Below are positions 4,918-5,376 of a stretch of DNA of 5,376 bases, piece by piece. Numbering within the stretch: position 1 is the stretch's first letter; every line of letters begins with the position of its first letter. The translations under genes were made by a program, and so were the position numbers. Origin of the DNA: Methanosarcinales archaeon (GTDB lineage Archaea > Halobacteriota > Methanosarcinia > Methanosarcinales > EX4572-44); NCBI GenBank assembly GCA_004212095.1, contig RXIJ01000102.1, positions 1 to 5,376 of the forward strand. Reading direction: 5' to 3'. The notes under the pieces were generated by a model. That model did no database searches, was not told the DNA's origin, and was given only the letters and a program-made list of their open reading frames with translations.

Positions 4918-5376
4918 ATATCTCAGGGTTCACGGTGGAAAATGCGACTGAAATATATAAGGTTGGAATATATCTTCACAGCGTGGAACATTGCAACATC
5001 TCCAGTAACAACGCCTCGAACAACTACCACGGCATCTACCTGTATTCTTCGAGCAACAACACGCTCACGAATAACACCGCTAACTCGAACAACTACCACG
5101 GCATCTACCTGTGGTCTTCGAGCAACAACAACACGCTCACGAATAACACCGCTAACTCGAACAACGACTACGGCATCTCCATGTGGTCTTCGAGCAACAA
5201 CAACACGCTCACGAATAACACCGCTAACTTGAACAGCTACGGCATCTGGCTGGCTTCTTCGAGCAACAACAACCTAACGAGCAACACCATTAACTCGAAC
5301 AACAACTACGGAATCTCCATGTGGTCTTCGAGCAACAACATACTCTACCACAACAATCTCATCAACAACACCAACA
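4887..5376 (+). pseudogene. Displaced remainder of the NosD-type beta-helix protein (runs off window)
   Basis: This frame is open without a stop from 4887 to the window edge (163 codons) and continues the protein begun at 4588. It reads HVFDVQQNYVNISGFTVENAT, then six rungs of 23-24 residues of the type YGIxLWSSSNNNTLTNNTANSNN, starting at 4977, 5046, 5115, 5187, 5256 and 5325. Such Asn/Ser/Thr-rich rungs with a GI-hydrophobic strand are typical of right-handed parallel beta-helices (NosD, CASH). Many N-X-S/T sequons are present (NIS, NAS, NNT), so heavy N-glycosylation on the surface is plausible. No start codon with an RBS is visible in this frame, so it is unlikely to be translated alone. 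Codons are strongly biased to C-ending AAC, ACC and ATC, unlike the A/T-richer operon genes. The C-terminus, where a sorting tail or membrane anchor would be expected, lies outside the window. The alternative frame from ATG 4942 gives a Thr/Arg-rich product and is a shadow. Confidence 0.7.
5046..5345 (+). repeat. Tandem 69/72-bp coding repeats (beta-helix rungs)
   Basis: Five units begin with TCTTCGAGCAAC at 5046, 5115, 5187, 5256 and 5325, spaced 69, 72, 69 and 69 bases, always in frame. Units 2 and 3 are identical over their first 42 bases including all third codon positions. Unit 1 differs there only by lacking one AAC codon. Unit 4 is more diverged and unit 5 departs after its first 15 bases. 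A more diverged earlier rung covers 4977-5045. Confidence 0.85.

Noticed and set aside
4942..5232. Open frame encoding a Thr/Arg-rich repeat protein
   Set aside because: It is an out-of-frame reading of the beta-helix rungs. The other frame gives a recognisable NosD-type protein continuous with the upstream part.

Overview
The window is archaeal, most likely from a methanogen or ANME-type euryarchaeon. It carries a compact archaeal isoprenoid operon: mevalonate kinase, isopentenyl phosphate kinase and type 2 IPP isomerase, followed by an archaeal RNase J. Next comes an Asn-rich, secreted NosD-type beta-helix protein of the kind common in Methanosarcinales/ANME genomes. TATA-type promoters and GGAG/AGGTG ribosome-binding sites agree with this. 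The exact lineage cannot be fixed from the sequence.

Layout. Positions 3-224 hold the 3' end of an unrecognised plus-strand gene. Positions 225-316 are a short regulatory gap with a 5-bp tandem repeat, a candidate TATA box and a small inverted repeat. Positions 317-4402 are four plus-strand genes, almost without gaps: mvk (317-1210), ipk (1207-1965, GTG start inside the mvk stop), fni/idi-2 (1969-3045) and RNase J (3062-4402). Positions 4403-4575 are non-coding and hold three perfect 9-bp-stem hairpins, arranged as two diverged copies of one repeat, followed by a clear TATA box. From 4588 to the window edge is the beta-helix gene. Its frame is broken by an exact 8-bp tandem duplication at 4879-4894, so only a 110-residue fragment is made from its start codon. 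The beta-helix repeats continue open in another frame to the end.

How the genes work together. Mevalonate kinase makes phosphomevalonate. Isopentenyl phosphate kinase turns isopentenyl phosphate into IPP. The isomerase equilibrates IPP and DMAPP, which feed archaeal ether-lipid synthesis. No phosphomevalonate kinase or diphosphomevalonate decarboxylase is present in the window, as expected for the archaeal pathway that goes through isopentenyl phosphate. RNase J is an RNA-decay/processing enzyme that is often found in this neighbourhood in euryarchaea. The prenyltransferase gene (idsA) that often follows it is not here; the hairpin repeats and the surface-protein gene occupy that place.

I see no clear new multi-gene system. 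The most notable points are the duplication-driven frameshift in the surface-protein gene, the paired hairpins with a compensatory base-pair change, and the DNA-level homogeneity of the beta-helix repeats.
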